DNA of 45,845 nt from an uncultured Bacilli bacterium (GTDB lineage Bacteria > Bacillota_I > Bacilli_A > RF39 > UBA660), in contig CAPHZB010000004.1 in the NCBI GenBank assembly GCA_948629335.1, positions 1-45,845 on the forward strand, given 5' to 3'. The translations under genes and the position numbers were made by a program. Under the pieces are notes generated by a model. It had not been told where the DNA came from. It saw only the letters and a list, made by a program, of their open reading frames with translations, and did not search any database. Of the stretch, positions 7,704 to 18,092 are shown piece by piece; within the stretch, counting starts at the first letter, position 1; the number at the start of each line of letters is the position of its first letter.

Positions 7704-9389
7704 ATGGGTGATTTTGTGTTAGATAATGAGTTAATAAATGCTTCATCCAATGAAGTAGGAAGTAAATCTATAAAGATAGTCAATATCGAAAAAAAAGATG
7801 ATTATTTATTTATCCAACTAGATAATGGGCAAAATATAGTAACAAATGGAATAGAAATATACGATGTATCGAATTATAATCATCTAAAGAATATATTTTC
7901 TATGCAGGATAAGTTATGTGCAGTAATGACAAAAGGGTATTATACAGTATGTGTGGTGGATTTAAAAACGATGGAGTTATTATTCGAGGATGATAAAGCT
8001 TATCAAGTCAGTAAAGAAGATGAAAGAACATTGCATATTCTTATGAAAATCGGTGGTGGAAATACTGCAATCTATGATATTGAAACAAAAAAATATTTAC
8101 CATCACCAGATAATTATGAATTTGAAAATTCCCTAGGAAACAATTTATATGTATTTAGAGAACAACATATGTCCGATACAAATTTTTACGATTACAATCG
8201 ATGTGTCATAAATGCTGATGGAGAAATTCTTTTAGAAAATATTGATGGTTGGATAGAATTTGATAACAACAAGCATTTGATTATTAAAAAGAAGGATAAA
8301 CTATGTATTGGAAAAGTAAATGAAGATGCAACCTTAGATATAAAAACAATAGAACAAGGTGGAAAAATAATCGCAAAGCCTACATATCATAATGGAATTT
8401 TAATTATAATGGAAAAAGGAATTATCAAAACATACACTCCCGATTTTGAACTAGTAAAGGAATTTATGATTGAGGAATTAAATGAAGTTATCGATTATGA
8501 GATAATATCCAACATATTAAAACTTTGTTTACCATACACAATTGATGGAGAACAAGAATGTAAACACTTATTTATCAATCTGCGTACTGGAAAGTCTATT
8601 TCTCACCTCCATATTGAAAGTTATCCTTACTGGGCACCAACAACATACGTAGGACAAGATAGCACTAATTCAAAGGTAAAAGATTATCACTTTTATAATG
8701 CCGATTTTGAACCAATTATAAAAGTAACCGCAAATTCATATAAAAGTATTGAATGTAATAAAGAATGTATGTTTGTTACTAGAACCTTAGATGGAGAAAA
8801 TGAACATAAACAATTATTAAACGCTGAAAATGGAAGTATAAGAGACATTGATTATGATTATATTCATTATCATATTTCCCTTCCTTATGGCTATGGAGTA
8901 AACTTACACCACAAAAAAATAGATTTTTTCGATGAAAACTTAAATATTATCATTCCAGACCTTGATTATCAAAAATTTGATTTAAGCTATGAATACAATA
9001 AATTTAATTATTTCATTGTAAATAATTATCTTTGTATTCATAAACACTCTGTGGATGATTTTGGGGAATCTAAATGGAGAGTAATTATTCAAAGAGCAGA
9101 TGGTGAAATAATACTCAATTCCGTTCAGCATACATGTTATGCAATGGGAAATCTTATTCAAATTATAAATAGTAAGGATAATAAAAGTGTATTTTTAAAT
9201 ACGATTACAGGTGAAATTGGACCCCTTGAAATAAATGCTTCAACCAATGAAAATGGCAAGATTGATTTTCAGAAAATAAGGAGCGCTAATCAAGTCCTAT
9301 CACTTGAAAGTAATATATCATTCAAGTTTTGTGAAAATGAAGAAGATCAAGAACCCAAAGTAAAAAAACTAATACCTGAATGGCTGTAA
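7704..9389 (+). CDS. Large beta-rich protein of unknown function
   Basis: A 561-aa cytoplasmic protein (557 aa from the alternative GTG at 7716, which has GGGTGAT upstream). It has no signal or membrane segment and no motif of a known enzyme. The sequence is a series of short strand-turn-strand units such as YDVSNYNHLKNIF, YDIETKKYLPSP and CVINADGEILLENIDG, spaced roughly 45-60 residues apart, like WG-repeat or beta-propeller proteins of Firmicutes. It is one of few plus-strand genes, has its own -10 and its own terminator, and so forms a single-gene unit between two minus-strand blocks. Base composition is like its neighbours. The propeller reading is inference. Confidence 0.7.
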   Translation: MGDFVLDNELINASSNEVGSKSIKIVNIEKKDDYLFIQLDNGQNIVTNGIEIYDVSNYNHLKNIFSMQDKLCAVMTKGYYTVCVVDLKTMELLFEDDKAYQVSKEDERTLHILMKIGGGNTAIYDIETKKYLPSPDNYEFENSLGNNLYVFREQHMSDTNFYDYNRCVINADGEILLENIDGWIEFDNNKHLIIKKKDKLCIGKVNEDATLDIKTIEQGGKIIAKPTYHNGILIIMEKGIIKTYTPDFELVKEFMIEELNEVIDYEIISNILKLCLPYTIDGEQECKHLFINLRTGKSISHLHIESYPYWAPTTYVGQDSTNSKVKDYHFYNADFEPIIKVTANSYKSIECNKECMFVTRTLDGENEHKQLLNAENGSIRDIDYDYIHYHISLPYGYGVNLHHKKIDFFDENLNIIIPDLDYQKFDLSYEYNKFNYFIVNNYLCIHKHSVDDFGESKWRVIIQRADGEIILNSVQHTCYAMGNLIQIINSKDNKSVFLNTITGEIGPLEINASTNENGKIDFQKIRSANQVLSLESNISFKFCENEEDQEPKVKKLIPEWL

Positions 9390-9413
9390 AAAGAGGAGCT
9401 TTAACTCCTCTTT
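9390..9413 (+). terminator. Terminator of the 561-aa protein gene
   Basis: AAAGAGGAG at 9390-9398 pairs with CTCCTCTTT at 9405-9413; a T-rich TTCGTTTGTTT follows. Confidence 0.7.
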
Positions 9414-9464
9414 CGTTTGTTTCAAATTATCAATCTCACTCGCTTCTTTGTATCTTTAACACAC

Positions 9465-9494
9465 AAAAAAATAAGGAATACATTCCCTTATTTT
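9465..9494 (-). terminator. Terminator of the 171-aa protein gene
   Basis: On the minus strand AAATAAGG pairs with CCTTATTT, with inner ATT/AAT pairs, followed by TTTT. It overlaps the stop codon at 9493-9495. Confidence 0.7.
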
Positions 9495-10008
9495 ATGCAT
9501 TGACATCTAATTCATAGGCAGACTCAATTGATTTTAAATTATAGTTTCCATTATTATAAACTAAATGAAATACAATTTCTGAATTTTCTTTAAAAATTGT
9601 CATTCCTGCATCTGTTATTTTCATAGTTACTTTTACATTTTTTCCATCGTATACGACAGATGTTAATTTATATTCTAGTGGATACCATCCTGTTTGAAAC
9701 CAGTAGATTTGATAATGCTTATCATCTAATCTTTTTATACCTTCTCTTCCTCCCCAATCTTCTTTTAATTTGTAATTTTCTATACCAAAGTATTTACTTA
9801 CAAGTTTAGATACTTCTTCACTTGAAACATTATAAGTAGAACGTTCTGAGTCTTTATTTTGATTGATATAATAAAATAATATGTACTTATTTATCTCTTC
9901 TTCACTAAAACTATCTATTTTATATAAAAAGTTATTAACAGATTGCTCTGGCATAAAATAGTATAAATATTCCTCAAAATAGGCAAGATCCTTACATTTT
10001 ACAATCAC
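9493..10008 (-). CDS. Hypothetical 171-aa protein
   Basis: Starts with GTG at 10008; AGGTGG lies 8 nt upstream. The N-terminal third is helical and charged (FSEEEINKYILFYYINQNKD). The rest has the strand pattern of a small beta-rich domain (HYQIYWFQTGWYPLEYKL, KVTMKITDAGMTIF). There is no signal peptide or membrane helix, and I do not recognise a family. It follows rpoC after that gene's terminator, with no obvious promoter between, so it may be served by readthrough from the rpoBC transcript. Confidence 0.6.
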   Translation of the reverse strand: MIVKCKDLAYFEEYLYYFMPEQSVNNFLYKIDSFSEEEINKYILFYYINQNKDSERSTYNVSSEEVSKLVSKYFGIENYKLKEDWGGREGIKRLDDKHYQIYWFQTGWYPLEYKLTSVVYDGKNVKVTMKITDAGMTIFKENSEIVFHLVYNNGNYNLKSIESAYELDVNA

Positions 10009-10043
10009 TTATAAATCCACCTATAATTCTAATTTTGCCCAGT

Positions 10044-10069
10044 AAAAAAGAATGACATCGTCACCCTTT
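10044..10069 (-). terminator. Terminator after rpoC
   Basis: On the minus strand AAAGGGTGAC pairs with GTCATTCTTT (10 bp with two G.U pairs, 3-nt loop), followed by a T run. Confidence 0.75.
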
Positions 10070-10074
10070 TTGTA

Positions 10075-13000
10075 TTACTCCATAAACTCTTTTTCAAGTA
10101 CATCGAGTGGTTCTTCTGCATAAGAATCATTCTCTAGTGTATACTCTGCCTTTCGATATTTTCTAGCACCTGTTCCTGCTGGGATTAATTTACCAATGAT
10201 AACATTTTCTTTTAATCCATTTAAGTGGTCTACACGACCATGAATAGCAGCATCTGTTAAAATTCTAGTTGTTTCTTGGAAAGATGCAGCAGATAAGAAT
10301 GAATCTGTCTCTAAAGATGCCTTCGTAATACCTAAAAGTACTGGTCTACCGGTTGCAGGTGTCTTTCCTTCTAGGATTAAGTTTTTATTGATATTTGTAA
10401 ATTCATTAATATTAACCATTGTTCCTGGTAGGAAATATGTATCTCCTGAATTTACAATCTTAATTTTTGAAATCATACGTTTAGCCATAACTTCAACGTG
10501 TTTATCATTGATATCAACACCTTGTGATGAGTAAACCTTTTGGATTTCAAGTAAAATATATTGTTGTACTGTAATTGGATCTGTTACGGTTAAAAGTTCC
10601 TTTGGATTAATAGCACCATGAGTAAGTCTTTGTCCAGCCTTTACCTCTTCGTTTAATTTAACAGCTACCTTTGAACCATAATTAGATGTATGTTCTTTCG
10701 TTTCAATATCATTTTTAACAGAAATAACAAGTTTTCCGCCTTCTTCTTCAATTGAAGTAACAACACCATTAATTTCAGAAATGGTTGCTTTTCCTTTTGG
10801 ATTACGTGCTTCAAATAACTCAGTAACACGTGGAAGACCTTGCGTAATATCGTCTCCAGCAACACCACCAGAGTTAATTGTTCTCATGGTTAACTGTGTA
10901 CCTGGTTCACCGATAGATTGGGCAGCCATAATACCTACAGCTTCTCCCGTTTCTACTAAAGCTCCAGTTGCTAAATTACGCCCATAACATTTAACACACA
11001 CACCATGTTCACTCTTACAAGTTAAAACAGTACGAATAGCTACCTTAGTAATACCTGCTTTAATAATCTTATCAGCAAGTGCTTCTGTAATATAAACATC
11101 CCTATCTACAATAATCTCTTTTGTTTCTGGATCAATCACCTTTTTACTTGTGAAGCGCCCAACAATACGATTACGTAATGATTCTACTTCTGTTCCATCT
11201 TGATTCATAAATGCTTCAACAACAACACCTGCATCCGTATGACAATCCTCTTCACGAACTACAATGTCTTGCGCTACATCGACTAAACGACGTGTTAAGT
11301 ATCCAGCATCGGCTGTCTTTAAAGCTGTATCTACGTTTCCTTTACGAGCACCATGAGTTGCTAAGAAGAATTCGGATACAGATGCACCTTCTGAGAAAGA
11401 AGAGACAATTGGAATTTCCATTGCTTCTGCATTTGGTTTCATCATAAGTCCACGCATACCTGCCATTTGGTTATAGTTTGATACATTTCCACGAGCTCCT
11501 GAGTCAATCATGATAGATAGAGAATTTTCTTTATTATTTTTGATAATATCAGAAAGTTCTGCAGCTATTGTATCTTTTGCTTTATTCCATGTTGCTACTA
11601 CCTTTTCATAACGTTCACGATCTGTAATCAAACCACGTTTAAATTGTTTATTGATTTGATCTACTAAATCTTGTGCTTCTTTTAAAACAGTTGGCTTTGT
11701 CTTTGATGGAATAATATCTCCAATACCAAACGAAATACCAGATAAAGTAGAATACTTAAATCCTAAATCTTTTAGTTTATCCAACATAATTGAAGTTTCT
11801 GTTGTTTGGTATCTCTTATAAATTTGTGCGATCAAATTCGTAAGCGTTTTCTTTCCAAATGGTTTGACAAGAGGCATCTCTTTAATTGCTTCTTTAATAT
11901 TTGTTCCTTGTTCTAAGAAATATTTACTTGGTGTAATTCCCTCTGCATTCTCTTTGGAATCATCATTAATATATTGGAATGTATCTGGGAAAATTTCATT
12001 GAAAAGAAGTTTTCCAGGGGTAGTTACTAAATACTTATTCATATAACTATCTGGGAATAATTTGTGCCTAAAACTTTTTACAGGAATTGCGACTCTTGTA
12101 TGAAGCGTAATTTCTCTTCTTTCATAAGCCATCAAGCATTCATTTTGATCTTTAAATACACGACCTTCTCCAGGTAATCCTTCTTTTTCAATCGTTAAAT
12201 AATAGTTTCCAAGTACCATATCTTGGCCTGGAGTAACGATTGGCTTACCATCAGATGGTTTCAAGATGTTATTCGCACCTAGCATTAGAATCCGTGCTTC
12301 TGTCTTTGCTTCTTCGCTAATTGGCACATGGACAGCCATTTGATCTCCATCAAAGTCTGCATTAAATGCTGCACACACAAGTGGGTGAAGACGAATGGCA
12401 CGACCCTCAATCAATTTTGGTTCAAATGCTTGAATACCAAGTCTGTGAAGGGTTGGCGCACGGTTTAACATCACTGGATATTCTTTGATTTTTTCTTCAA
12501 CAATATCCCATACACGTTCGTCTTGATTTTCAATCATTCTTTTCGCTGCCTTGATATTAGATGCAATATCTTTAGATACAAGTTCATTAATTACATGTGG
12601 TTTAAATAGTTCTAAAGCCATTTCTTTTGGAATACCACATTCATACATTTTTAAATTTGGTCCAACAACAATAACAGAACGACCTGAATAATCCACACGT
12701 TTTCCAAGTAGATTTTGACGAAAGCGCCCTTGTTTTCCCTTTAACATAGAAGATAAACTCTTAAGCGGACGATTTCCAGCTCCTGTGATGTTACGTCCAC
12801 GTCTACCATTATCAAATAAGGCATCTACTGCTTCTTGTAACATACGTTTTTCATTTTGAATAATAATAGAAGGAGCCCCTAATTCCATTAATTTTTTAAG
12901 ACGATTATTACGATTAATAACACGTCTATATAAATCATTTAAATCACTCGTAGCAAAACGACCACCGTCTAATTGAATCATTGGACGAAGTTCTGGTGGA

Positions 13001-13707
13001 ATAACTGGTAAAACAGTCATAATCATCCATTCTGGACGATTTCCAGATTCTGAAAAGGCATTTAATACTTCCAAACGTTTGATTAAGCGAACTCTTCTTT
13101 GACTAGCTGGATCTTTAATTTCATCAATTTCTTTCTTAATCTGTGTAAGTTCTGCTTCAATATCAACTTGTTCAAGAAGTTCTTTGATTGCCTCTGCTCC
13201 CATACCAACACGGAAAGAACTTCCATATTTTTCATAATATGCTCTATATTCCTTATCAGAAATTGTTTGTTTTTTCTCTAAAGGTGCTGCACCTGGATCT
13301 AAAACAACATAGGATACGAAATAAAGAACTTCTTCTAAATCTCTTGGCGACATATCAAGGACAAGCCCCATACGTGACGGAACACCCTTGAAAAACCAAA
13401 TATGAGATACAGGGGTTGCAAGTTCGATATGCCCCATACGTTCACGACGTACTTTAGAGCGAGTTACCTCAACCCCACAACGATCACATACAATATTTTT
13501 ATAACGGAGTCTTTTATATTTACCACAAGAACATTCAAAGTCTTTCGTAGGTCCAAAGATTTTTTCGCAGAAAAGACCATCTCGTTCTGGTTTTAATGTA
13601 CGATAATTAATGGTTTCTGCTTTTTTAACCTCGCCATGGGACCATTCACGGATTTTCTCAGGAGAAGCAATAGCAATTTTAATTCCTGCAAAACTATTTA
13701 CATCCAT
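10075..13707 (-). CDS. rpoC: RNA polymerase beta' subunit
   Basis: A 1210-aa catalytic subunit of RNA polymerase. The N-terminal zinc site CSCGKYKRLRYKNIVCDRCG is present near residue 60. The active-site motif NADFDGDQM (about residues 449-457) carries the three Asp that hold Mg2+. The second zinc site has CHTDAG and CKSEHGVCVKC near 815-900, and the trigger loop region AAQSIGEPGTQLTMRTINSGG is intact. Its length matches Bacilli enzymes, without the large insertions of Proteobacteria. The start is 2 nt after the rpoB stop, so translation is coupled. Confidence 0.98.
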   Translation of the reverse strand: MDVNSFAGIKIAIASPEKIREWSHGEVKKAETINYRTLKPERDGLFCEKIFGPTKDFECSCGKYKRLRYKNIVCDRCGVEVTRSKVRRERMGHIELATPVSHIWFFKGVPSRMGLVLDMSPRDLEEVLYFVSYVVLDPGAAPLEKKQTISDKEYRAYYEKYGSSFRVGMGAEAIKELLEQVDIEAELTQIKKEIDEIKDPASQRRVRLIKRLEVLNAFSESGNRPEWMIMTVLPVIPPELRPMIQLDGGRFATSDLNDLYRRVINRNNRLKKLMELGAPSIIIQNEKRMLQEAVDALFDNGRRGRNITGAGNRPLKSLSSMLKGKQGRFRQNLLGKRVDYSGRSVIVVGPNLKMYECGIPKEMALELFKPHVINELVSKDIASNIKAAKRMIENQDERVWDIVEEKIKEYPVMLNRAPTLHRLGIQAFEPKLIEGRAIRLHPLVCAAFNADFDGDQMAVHVPISEEAKTEARILMLGANNILKPSDGKPIVTPGQDMVLGNYYLTIEKEGLPGEGRVFKDQNECLMAYERREITLHTRVAIPVKSFRHKLFPDSYMNKYLVTTPGKLLFNEIFPDTFQYINDDSKENAEGITPSKYFLEQGTNIKEAIKEMPLVKPFGKKTLTNLIAQIYKRYQTTETSIMLDKLKDLGFKYSTLSGISFGIGDIIPSKTKPTVLKEAQDLVDQINKQFKRGLITDRERYEKVVATWNKAKDTIAAELSDIIKNNKENSLSIMIDSGARGNVSNYNQMAGMRGLMMKPNAEAMEIPIVSSFSEGASVSEFFLATHGARKGNVDTALKTADAGYLTRRLVDVAQDIVVREEDCHTDAGVVVEAFMNQDGTEVESLRNRIVGRFTSKKVIDPETKEIIVDRDVYITEALADKIIKAGITKVAIRTVLTCKSEHGVCVKCYGRNLATGALVETGEAVGIMAAQSIGEPGTQLTMRTINSGGVAGDDITQGLPRVTELFEARNPKGKATISEINGVVTSIEEEGGKLVISVKNDIETKEHTSNYGSKVAVKLNEEVKAGQRLTHGAINPKELLTVTDPITVQQYILLEIQKVYSSQGVDINDKHVEVMAKRMISKIKIVNSGDTYFLPGTMVNINEFTNINKNLILEGKTPATGRPVLLGITKASLETDSFLSAASFQETTRILTDAAIHGRVDHLNGLKENVIIGKLIPAGTGARKYRKAEYTLENDSYAEEPLDVLEKEFME

Positions 13708-13709
13708 TC

Positions 13710-16700
13710 CTATTCATCCCCTTCCTCGAACACTTTTTCTAAATCTTCTAAATCTGGTTCTAAATCATCGAAATCAATCTCGTCTTCTTCTTCCTCTTCA
13801 TCAAGTGGTTCTTCAATATCACTTGGTTCTGGAAGAGGTTCCTCTATTTCGGTATTCTCAAATTCCTCTGATGACAAATATGTGTCTTCTTCTTCCTTCT
13901 CTAAATCCTTGATATCAACAAAATTACCTTCTTCATTAAGCACTGTAATATCAAGTCCTAATGCTTGGAATTCTTTAAGAAGAACTCTAAAGCTTTCTGG
14001 TACGCCTGATTTTGGTATAGGAAGTCCCTTAACAAGAGCCTCATATACACGAACACGACCAACAACATCATCAGATTTAATTGTAATCATTTCTTGAAGC
14101 ACATGTGCGGCACCGTACGCATAAAGTGCCCAAACTTCCATTTCTCCAAAACGCTGACCACCAAATTGTGCTTTACCACCTAAAGGTTGTTGCGTAACTA
14201 AAGAGTATGGGCCTGTTGATCTTGCATGTAATTTATCATCAACCATGTGGTGAAGTTTAATCATATACATGACACCAACAGAAACACGGTTATCAAACTT
14301 TTCCCCTGTACGACCATCATACAAATCAGCTTTTCCATCTTCATCTAAGCCTGCTTCTTTTAAGGCATCAATAATCTCTTCACGTGTTGCACCATCAAAT
14401 ACTGGAGTAGCTACATGAATACCAAGTTCATTAGCTGCATAACCTAAATGCATTTCTAGAATTTGTCCTAAATTCATACGAGATGGTACACCTAGTGGAT
14501 TTAATAAAATATCAACTGGTTCTCCATTTGCTAAATAAGGCATGTCCTCTTCTGGTAAGATAAGTGAAATAACACCTTTATTTCCATGACGTCCAGCCAT
14601 TTTATCTCCAACACTTATTTTACGTTTTTGAGCAATGTATACACGAATAATCTTTGATACACCTGCTCCTAATTCATCAGAATCTTCCTTGGTGAATATT
14701 TGTACATCGTGAACAATTCCCTCTCCACCATGTGGAACACGTAAGGAAGAATCACGCACTTCACGCGTTTTCTCTCCAAAGATTGCATGTAATAATTTTT
14801 CTTCACTTGTTAATTCAGCCATTCCCTTAGGGGTAACCTTACCAACTAAAATGTCATCATCTTTTACTTCTGTACCAATACGAATAATTCCGTTATCATC
14901 CAAATTTTTGCGAGCTTCTTCTCCAATATTTGGAATATCACGTGTAAATTCTTCTGGTCCAAGTTTTGTATCACGACATTCAATTTCATACATTTCAATA
15001 TGAATCGATGTATATACATCATCTTTTACAAGACGCTCATTTAAAATAACGGCATCCTCATAGTTATATCCATTAAAGTTCATGAAAGCAACTTTTACAT
15101 TACGTCCAAGCGCTAACTCACCTTTATCAGTAGAAGGTCCATCGGCAATTACTTCATCTTTATATACCTTGTCCCCTTTTCTTACGATTGGCACTTGGTG
15201 ATAACAAGTTCCCGCATTACTTCTTTCAAAGCCATTTAAATAATAGGTTTCTGTTCCGCCTTTTGTCTTCACAATAATTTTCTTGGCATCAACATAATCA
15301 ACAATACCATCGGCTTTTGCTAAGACAACAACGCCAGAATCTCTTGCGGCAATGGCTTCCACTCCAGTTCCAACAATTGGAGCTTCTGTTTTTAAAAGTG
15401 GGATAGCCTGACGTTGCATGTTCGCACCCATCAATGTACGTTTTCCATCATCATGTTCCAAAAATGGAATACCTTGTGTTGTAATAGAAACGATTTGTTG
15501 TGGTGAAACATCAATATAATCAACTTGGCTTGGTTCCACAATAACGCTTTCCATTTTATAACGAACAGGAACTCTTTGTTGGATAATATTATTATTTTCA
15601 TCCACTTCTACCGTTGCTTGTGAAATATAATAATCCATTTCCTCATCAGCTGTCATATAAACTACTTCATCCGTTAAATGAGAATCTACAACCTTACGAT
15701 AAGGAGTCATAATAAAGCCATATTCATTTATTTTTGCATAACTAGCAAGGGATGTAATTAATCCAATGTTTGGTCCTTCTGGAGACTCAACAGGACATAA
15801 TCTTCCATAGTGAGATGGGTTAACATCACGTACATCCATACCTGCTCTATCTCTAGAAAGTCCTCCTGGTCCAAGAGCAGAAAGTCGACGTTTATTTGTT
15901 AACTCTGCTACAGGATTTGTTTGATCCATAAATTGAGATAATTGGCTTGACCCAAAGAATTCTTTAATAGAAGCTGTAAGAGGTCTTATATTAATTAGAG
16001 TTTTTGGTGTTACTTCAGCAGCTTCTTGCGTAGACATACGATCTCTGATTACACGTTCAATACGACTAATTCCAATACGGAATTGATTTTGTAAAAGTTC
16101 TCCTACCTGTTTTACACGACGGTTAGATAAATGGTCAATCTCATCAAAGTTTCCAATACCTTCTAGTAAATTTAAGTAGTAAGATGTTGCAGCATAAATA
16201 TCAGATACTGTTAATCGTTTAATATCAATACTTGGATCATTTCCAATAATTCTTATTACTTTTTCACTATCTTTAGGTGAGAACACATGAACGATTTGAA
16301 CCTTATTATATGTATCTAACTCTTCATTAATTACTACTTCTTTTAAACCATACCCTGCTTCAAAAACTGGTCTTAAAGTTTCCAAAACATCTTTTGTAAT
16401 TACTGTTCCTTTTTTAATATCTACTGTATCTGTCTTAATATCTTCTGCTAAAGTTAAGCCAAGTAACCGGTCCGTTACAAATAGTTTTTTATTGAATTTA
16501 TAACGACCTACACGTGCTAAATCATAACGAAAAGAATCAAAGAATCGTGCTATTAATTGGTTTTTCGCACTATCAATTGTAGATGGCTCGCCCGGTCTTA
16601 ATTTCGCATGAATATCAAGTAAAGCTTCATCTGTATTCTTATTTGCATCTTTTGCAATTGTATTTTCTAAGTATTCATTTTTTCCAAATAAATCATAAAT

Positions 16701-17318
16701 ATCTTCGTCGCTTGATAATCCTACAGCACGTAAAAGCGTTGTTAAACATACCTTTCTTGTACGATCAATTCGAACATAAAGTACATTTCTAGCATCATTT
16801 TCATATTCTAACCATGTTCCATGTGTTGGAATAATTTGTGATGTAATACTTATACGTCCATTCTTGTCCACTTCTTTTCCGAAATAAACACTTGGTGAAC
16901 GAACAAGTTGTGATACGATAACACGTTCTGCTCCATTGATAACAAATGTCCCAGACTCTGTCATTAAAGGCATATCTCCAAGATAAATTTCTTGCTCTTT
17001 TACTTCGCCTGTTTCATGATTAAAAAGACGTGCCTCCACTTTTAAAGGAGATGCATACGTTGAATATCTCTCTTTGCATCCACGGATAGAATATCTAGGT
17101 TGTTCAAAAGAATAATCTCCAAATTCAAGTACTAAATTTCCAGTAAAACTCTCCACTGGAAAAAAATCATCAAATACTTCTTTTATTCCCTCTTCGATAA
17201 ACCAATCATATGATTTTCTTTGCACTTCAAGTAAGTCTTTTAACTCGATTGCATTTTTTGTTTTTGCATAACTTCTTCTCTCTCGATGATCTCCAAATTT
17301 TTTTACTGTATAAGCCAC
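13710..17318 (-). CDS. rpoB: RNA polymerase beta subunit
   Basis: A 1202-aa subunit that forms the other half of the active cleft with RpoC. It starts with GTG at 17318 after GGGGTGA. The rifampicin-binding region is clear (FFGSSQLSQFMDQTNPVAEL, then NKRRLSALGPGGL). The residue equal to E. coli His526 is Asn here (residue 475, codon AAT at 15894-15896). The last 65 or so residues form a very acidic tail rich in Glu and Asp (for example EPLDEEEEEDEIDFDD) that is longer than in Bacillus. The gene has its own strong promoter and is also downstream of the rplJL-rsmC genes. Confidence 0.98.
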   Translation of the reverse strand: MAYTVKKFGDHRERRSYAKTKNAIELKDLLEVQRKSYDWFIEEGIKEVFDDFFPVESFTGNLVLEFGDYSFEQPRYSIRGCKERYSTYASPLKVEARLFNHETGEVKEQEIYLGDMPLMTESGTFVINGAERVIVSQLVRSPSVYFGKEVDKNGRISITSQIIPTHGTWLEYENDARNVLYVRIDRTRKVCLTTLLRAVGLSSDEDIYDLFGKNEYLENTIAKDANKNTDEALLDIHAKLRPGEPSTIDSAKNQLIARFFDSFRYDLARVGRYKFNKKLFVTDRLLGLTLAEDIKTDTVDIKKGTVITKDVLETLRPVFEAGYGLKEVVINEELDTYNKVQIVHVFSPKDSEKVIRIIGNDPSIDIKRLTVSDIYAATSYYLNLLEGIGNFDEIDHLSNRRVKQVGELLQNQFRIGISRIERVIRDRMSTQEAAEVTPKTLINIRPLTASIKEFFGSSQLSQFMDQTNPVAELTNKRRLSALGPGGLSRDRAGMDVRDVNPSHYGRLCPVESPEGPNIGLITSLASYAKINEYGFIMTPYRKVVDSHLTDEVVYMTADEEMDYYISQATVEVDENNNIIQQRVPVRYKMESVIVEPSQVDYIDVSPQQIVSITTQGIPFLEHDDGKRTLMGANMQRQAIPLLKTEAPIVGTGVEAIAARDSGVVVLAKADGIVDYVDAKKIIVKTKGGTETYYLNGFERSNAGTCYHQVPIVRKGDKVYKDEVIADGPSTDKGELALGRNVKVAFMNFNGYNYEDAVILNERLVKDDVYTSIHIEMYEIECRDTKLGPEEFTRDIPNIGEEARKNLDDNGIIRIGTEVKDDDILVGKVTPKGMAELTSEEKLLHAIFGEKTREVRDSSLRVPHGGEGIVHDVQIFTKEDSDELGAGVSKIIRVYIAQKRKISVGDKMAGRHGNKGVISLILPEEDMPYLANGEPVDILLNPLGVPSRMNLGQILEMHLGYAANELGIHVATPVFDGATREEIIDALKEAGLDEDGKADLYDGRTGEKFDNRVSVGVMYMIKLHHMVDDKLHARSTGPYSLVTQQPLGGKAQFGGQRFGEMEVWALYAYGAAHVLQEMITIKSDDVVGRVRVYEALVKGLPIPKSGVPESFRVLLKEFQALGLDITVLNEEGNFVDIKDLEKEEEDTYLSSEEFENTEIEEPLPEPSDIEEPLDEEEEEDEIDFDDLEPDLEDLEKVFEEGDE

Positions 17319-17389
17319 TGTTTCACCCCTATAACTATATTTTTTAAAATTACAAGTTACTTTTTATAAGTACATGCCACCAATTTATA

Positions 17390-17418
17390 ATTTTAAACAT
17401 TTTTTGTCGAGTTGTCAA
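17390..17418 (-). promoter_or_regulatory. Promoter of rpoB-rpoC
   Basis: On the minus strand TTGACA (17413-17418), 17-nt spacer and TAAAAT (17390-17395). The -35 overlaps the end of rsmC. The leader before rpoB is about 65 nt. Confidence 0.8.
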
Positions 17419-17999
17419 TGTATTTTCAAAACAATTATGTAAAATCCTTTATTTTTACATACAACTTCAACCAAATATTCTTTTTTTAAATCTCGAATCG
17501 CACTTTCTGCTCCTTGATTCTTATTAATAACAAGCCAAAATTCTCCCTTTTCTTTTAAATGTTTTTTCGCATCAAATAGTATCTTATATAAAGTTTTCTT
17601 TCCAACTCGAATGGGTGGATTTGATAAGATATAGTCATATTTTTTATCTACATTTTCATATAAATTGCTTTCAAAAATATGAACATCTGCTTGATTCAAC
17701 AAAGCGTTTTGTTCTGCTAAAGTAAGGCTACGCTTATTGATATCTAACATATCCACTTTTTCTTTTGTTTGTTTGCTTGTTATAATTCCGATAGGTCCAT
17801 ATCCACACCCAAAATCTAAAATGTCACCACTCATTTTTTCAAAAGGAAGATTTTCTAATAAGGTCCTTGTTCCAAAATCTAATCCCTTCTTTGAAAAAAC
17901 TCCATTATCAGTATAAAAAGAATAATCATTTCCTTTAAATAGAATTGTATGTTTTTTTATATCATGTTGTATATCACTATTTGTAAAATAATGGTTCAT
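17415..17999 (-). CDS. rsmC: RsmC-like 16S rRNA guanine-N2 methyltransferase
   Basis: SAM-dependent methyltransferase of the RsmC/YbxB group, which modifies a guanine of 16S rRNA. It has the YbxB opening (YFTNSDIQHDIKKH and FYTDNGVFSKKGLDFGTRTL), the SAM-binding motif DFGCGYGPIG at about residue 60, and the catalytic NPPIR. At 194 aa it is the short single-domain form. The ATG at 17999 has AAAGG 8 nt upstream; a GTG three codons earlier is inside the ribosome site. The place between rplL and rpoB is the usual one in Bacilli, which supports the call. Confidence 0.9.
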   Translation of the reverse strand: MNHYFTNSDIQHDIKKHTILFKGNDYSFYTDNGVFSKKGLDFGTRTLLENLPFEKMSGDILDFGCGYGPIGIITSKQTKEKVDMLDINKRSLTLAEQNALLNQADVHIFESNLYENVDKKYDYILSNPPIRVGKKTLYKILFDAKKHLKEKGEFWLVINKNQGAESAIRDLKKEYLVEVVCKNKGFYIIVLKIH

Positions 18000-18050
18000 T
18001 TCTATCACCTTTTGTTCTATAAAACAGATTTTATGTCTAATAAACGACTA

Positions 18051-18074
18051 TAAGCCCGTGTAAACACGAGCTTA
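18051..18074 (-). terminator. Hairpin after rplL, possible partial terminator
   Basis: TAAGCTCGTG pairs with CACGGGCTTA on the minus strand (10 bp, one wobble, 4-nt loop). Only scattered T follow, so it may reduce rather than stop transcription into rsmC, or protect the rplJL mRNA end. Confidence 0.4.
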
Positions 18075-18092
18075 AAATTTTCGTTCTATAAT

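Noticed and set aside
10665..13912. Several plus- and minus-strand ORFs of 60-153 aa inside rpoC and rpoB, including a Ser-rich one at 13636-14097
   Set aside because: They lie fully inside conserved genes in other frames, lack ribosome sites, and their composition mirrors the host gene; the Ser-rich one is the reverse of the acidic RpoB tail.
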